Assembly: GCF_026212465.1 (NCBI RefSeq)
Contig: NC_080048.1
Span: 31,303,517 to 31,367,516, forward strand
DNA: 64,000 nt
Reading direction: 5' to 3'
Origin: Amaranthus tricolor
Lineage: Eukaryota; Streptophyta; Magnoliopsida; Caryophyllales; Amaranthaceae
The translations under genes were made by a program, and so were the position numbers. Below the pieces are notes generated by a model. That model was not told where the DNA came from. It worked only from the letters and a program-made list of their open reading frames with translations, and made no database searches. Positions 63,232 through 64,000 of the stretch are shown here, piece by piece. Numbering within the stretch: position 1 is the first letter of the stretch; every line of letters begins with the position of its first letter.

Positions 63232-63549
63232 TTAATTTCTGAAAAAAGCTTGTTCCTTTTCATGTTCCAAGCAAGATATCCTTGATGTCAAAATCTTGAT
63301 TTCGGTTGCCAATTGTCGCTTTTCCTCCACAAGCTTGTTAGTGAGTTTTCTTTGCCAAACAGCCATTTCAGGTTCATCAACCCATTTAAACTTTTTGCAA
63401 CCCCTCGATTTTGTATCAGGATCATAAAAAACGCAAGTATTAAACCTTCTTCCAGGATTTTCCTTCGTCCATGAAACCCTCCTTGCAAAGGGAACTCCAC
63501 ACCCACATTTTTCAATTGAAGAATTTTCGCTTGAAGAACAAGAAGACAT
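63232..63549 (-). CDS. GRF-type zinc-finger protein of the MULE, 105 aa
   Basis: A single-exon frame transcribed towards the transposase gene. Residues 15-56 form a GRF zinc finger: CGCG (Cys15, Cys17), RVSWTKENPGRRF with the defining Gly33-Arg-Arg-Phe, Cys39, and GCKKFKW with Cys51. Residues 60-103 are a charged heptad-like helix (KLVEEKRQLATEIKILTSRI), likely a coiled coil. This layout, an N-terminal GRF finger plus a helix, is common in small uncharacterised plant proteins. GRF fingers in other proteins bind single-stranded nucleic acid. The start at 63,549 gives the only ATG before the finger in this frame. The position mirrors mudrB in MuDR. A role in transposition is inference. Confidence 0.85.
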   Translation of the reverse strand: MSSCSSSENSSIEKCGCGVPFARRVSWTKENPGRRFNTCVFYDPDTKSRGCKKFKWVDEPEMAVWQRKLTNKLVEEKRQLATEIKILTSRISCLEHEKEQAFFRN

Positions 63550-63696
63550 AACTGATTAATTGGAAGAAAACGATGATCTTTTAAGGTTTTAGGGATTCGA
63601 ATGCCAACGACAATGAAAGAAAGACGCAAGAGAAGAAGTATTAGGGTTTTTCGCTGCAAATGGGAGAAAGCAAGAATGGAATTGAATGGAAGGCTG

Positions 63697-63913
63697 TGAA
63701 TTGAAAAGAAGACGATTTAGGTTAACTAAAGGGACCACGTGCCTGGCACGTGCTAGTCAAAGGTTAAATCTGACGGTCAAACGCCTAAATCCGTTACAAG
63801 GTACTCTTTTGCAAAAAAATGGACTATGTAAGGTAGTTTTTTGCAAAACTTTTTATTTAAGGTAGTTATTTGCAAAATGGGGTTTATGTTAGGTAGTTTT
63901 TTAACATTTTGCC
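63697..63913 (-). repeat. Right terminal inverted repeat of the MULE
   Basis: Reverse complement of 58,718-58,935 with about four substitutions and one deleted A. The same CACGTG cores and ACTACCTTA words are present and would face the GRF gene. Confidence 0.92.
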
Positions 63914-64000
63914 TTAAAATAAATTAATTTATCATAACATTTATTAAATAACTACTTCAAAAATATATTAATTACACGAAATAAATTTAATAGTTCGAAA

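Larger units (their letters stand above)
58718..63913. mobile_element. Mutator-like element (MULE) with two convergent genes, 5.2 kb
   Basis: The TSD TTAAAATAA is perfect and 9 bp long (58,709-58,717 and 63,914-63,922). The terminal inverted repeats are about 218 bp (58,718-58,935 and 63,697-63,913). They differ by about four substitutions and one indel, including the third base, so insertion was recent. Inside are a + strand transposase gene, a repeat-rich spacer and a minus-strand GRF-zinc-finger gene. Each gene starts a few hundred bases inside its own terminal repeat, so the repeats probably carry the promoters, as in maize MuDR. Confidence 0.95.

Overview
The window is nuclear DNA of a flowering plant, most likely a member of the Amaranthaceae sensu lato (order Caryophyllales). 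It is AT-rich, most of it is transposon debris, and the genes have GT-AG introns. The best taxonomic clue is a complete PIP2 aquaporin (49,765-52,826). It is 281 residues long, the same as spinach SoPIP2;1 as I remember it, its last residues are near-identical, and the key regulatory residues carry the same numbers. Genus cannot be decided from the window.

Three ordinary host genes are supported, all on the + strand: a 13-exon multipass acetyltransferase of the HGSNAT-like family (20,942-27,246, 428 aa), the PIP2 aquaporin (3 exons) and the nuclear rbcS gene for the Rubisco small subunit (55,785-57,072, 3 exons, 179 aa with transit peptide). They are unrelated in function and each has its own promoter.

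Layout. 1-3,057: long Ty3/gypsy-type LTR remnant. 3,871-4,485: hAT-type MITE with target-site duplication (TSD). 5,386-5,773: very long AT/GT microsatellite. 6,525-7,510: hAT-like element. 7,772-11,886: Ty1/copia relic on the minus strand, interrupted by a deleted chromovirus (8,567-11,793) that still has its 5-bp TSD. About 11,930-15,357: Tat/Athila-type element without pol, minus strand. 16,300-16,842: two Stowaway-type MITEs. 17,500-19,350: copia gag-integrase relic. 20,731-27,246: HGSNAT-like gene. 28,401-29,368: second hAT MITE with perfect 8-bp TSD. 29,430-29,813: plastid DNA insert containing the 3' end of ycf2. 29,925-30,930: RTE-type LINE relic. 31,520-40,102: probable CACTA element with hairpin-rich ends, holding a copia relic, a miniature LTR retroelement and a duplicated block. 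40,946-41,292: Tourist-like MITE. 43,632-44,560: PIF/Harbinger transposase relic. 45,480-49,543: MITEs, including a Mutator-type MITE at 46,183-46,641. 49,543-52,826: aquaporin. 53,994-54,353: three identical 120-bp tandem units. 55,601-57,072: rbcS. 58,718-63,913: nearly intact Mutator-like element (MULE).

The most interesting object is the MULE. It has about 218-bp terminal inverted repeats that are about 98% identical, and a perfect 9-bp TSD. It carries two convergent genes: a three-exon MuDR-type transposase (DNA-binding domain, DDE region, SWIM and CCHC zinc fingers) broken by one in-frame TAG, and a small GRF-zinc-finger plus coiled-coil protein. That layout recalls mudrA/mudrB of maize MuDR, with an unrelated second protein. 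The short non-autonomous element at 46,183-46,641 shares motifs with its terminal repeats and has its own 9-10-bp TSD, so it is a candidate dependent partner.
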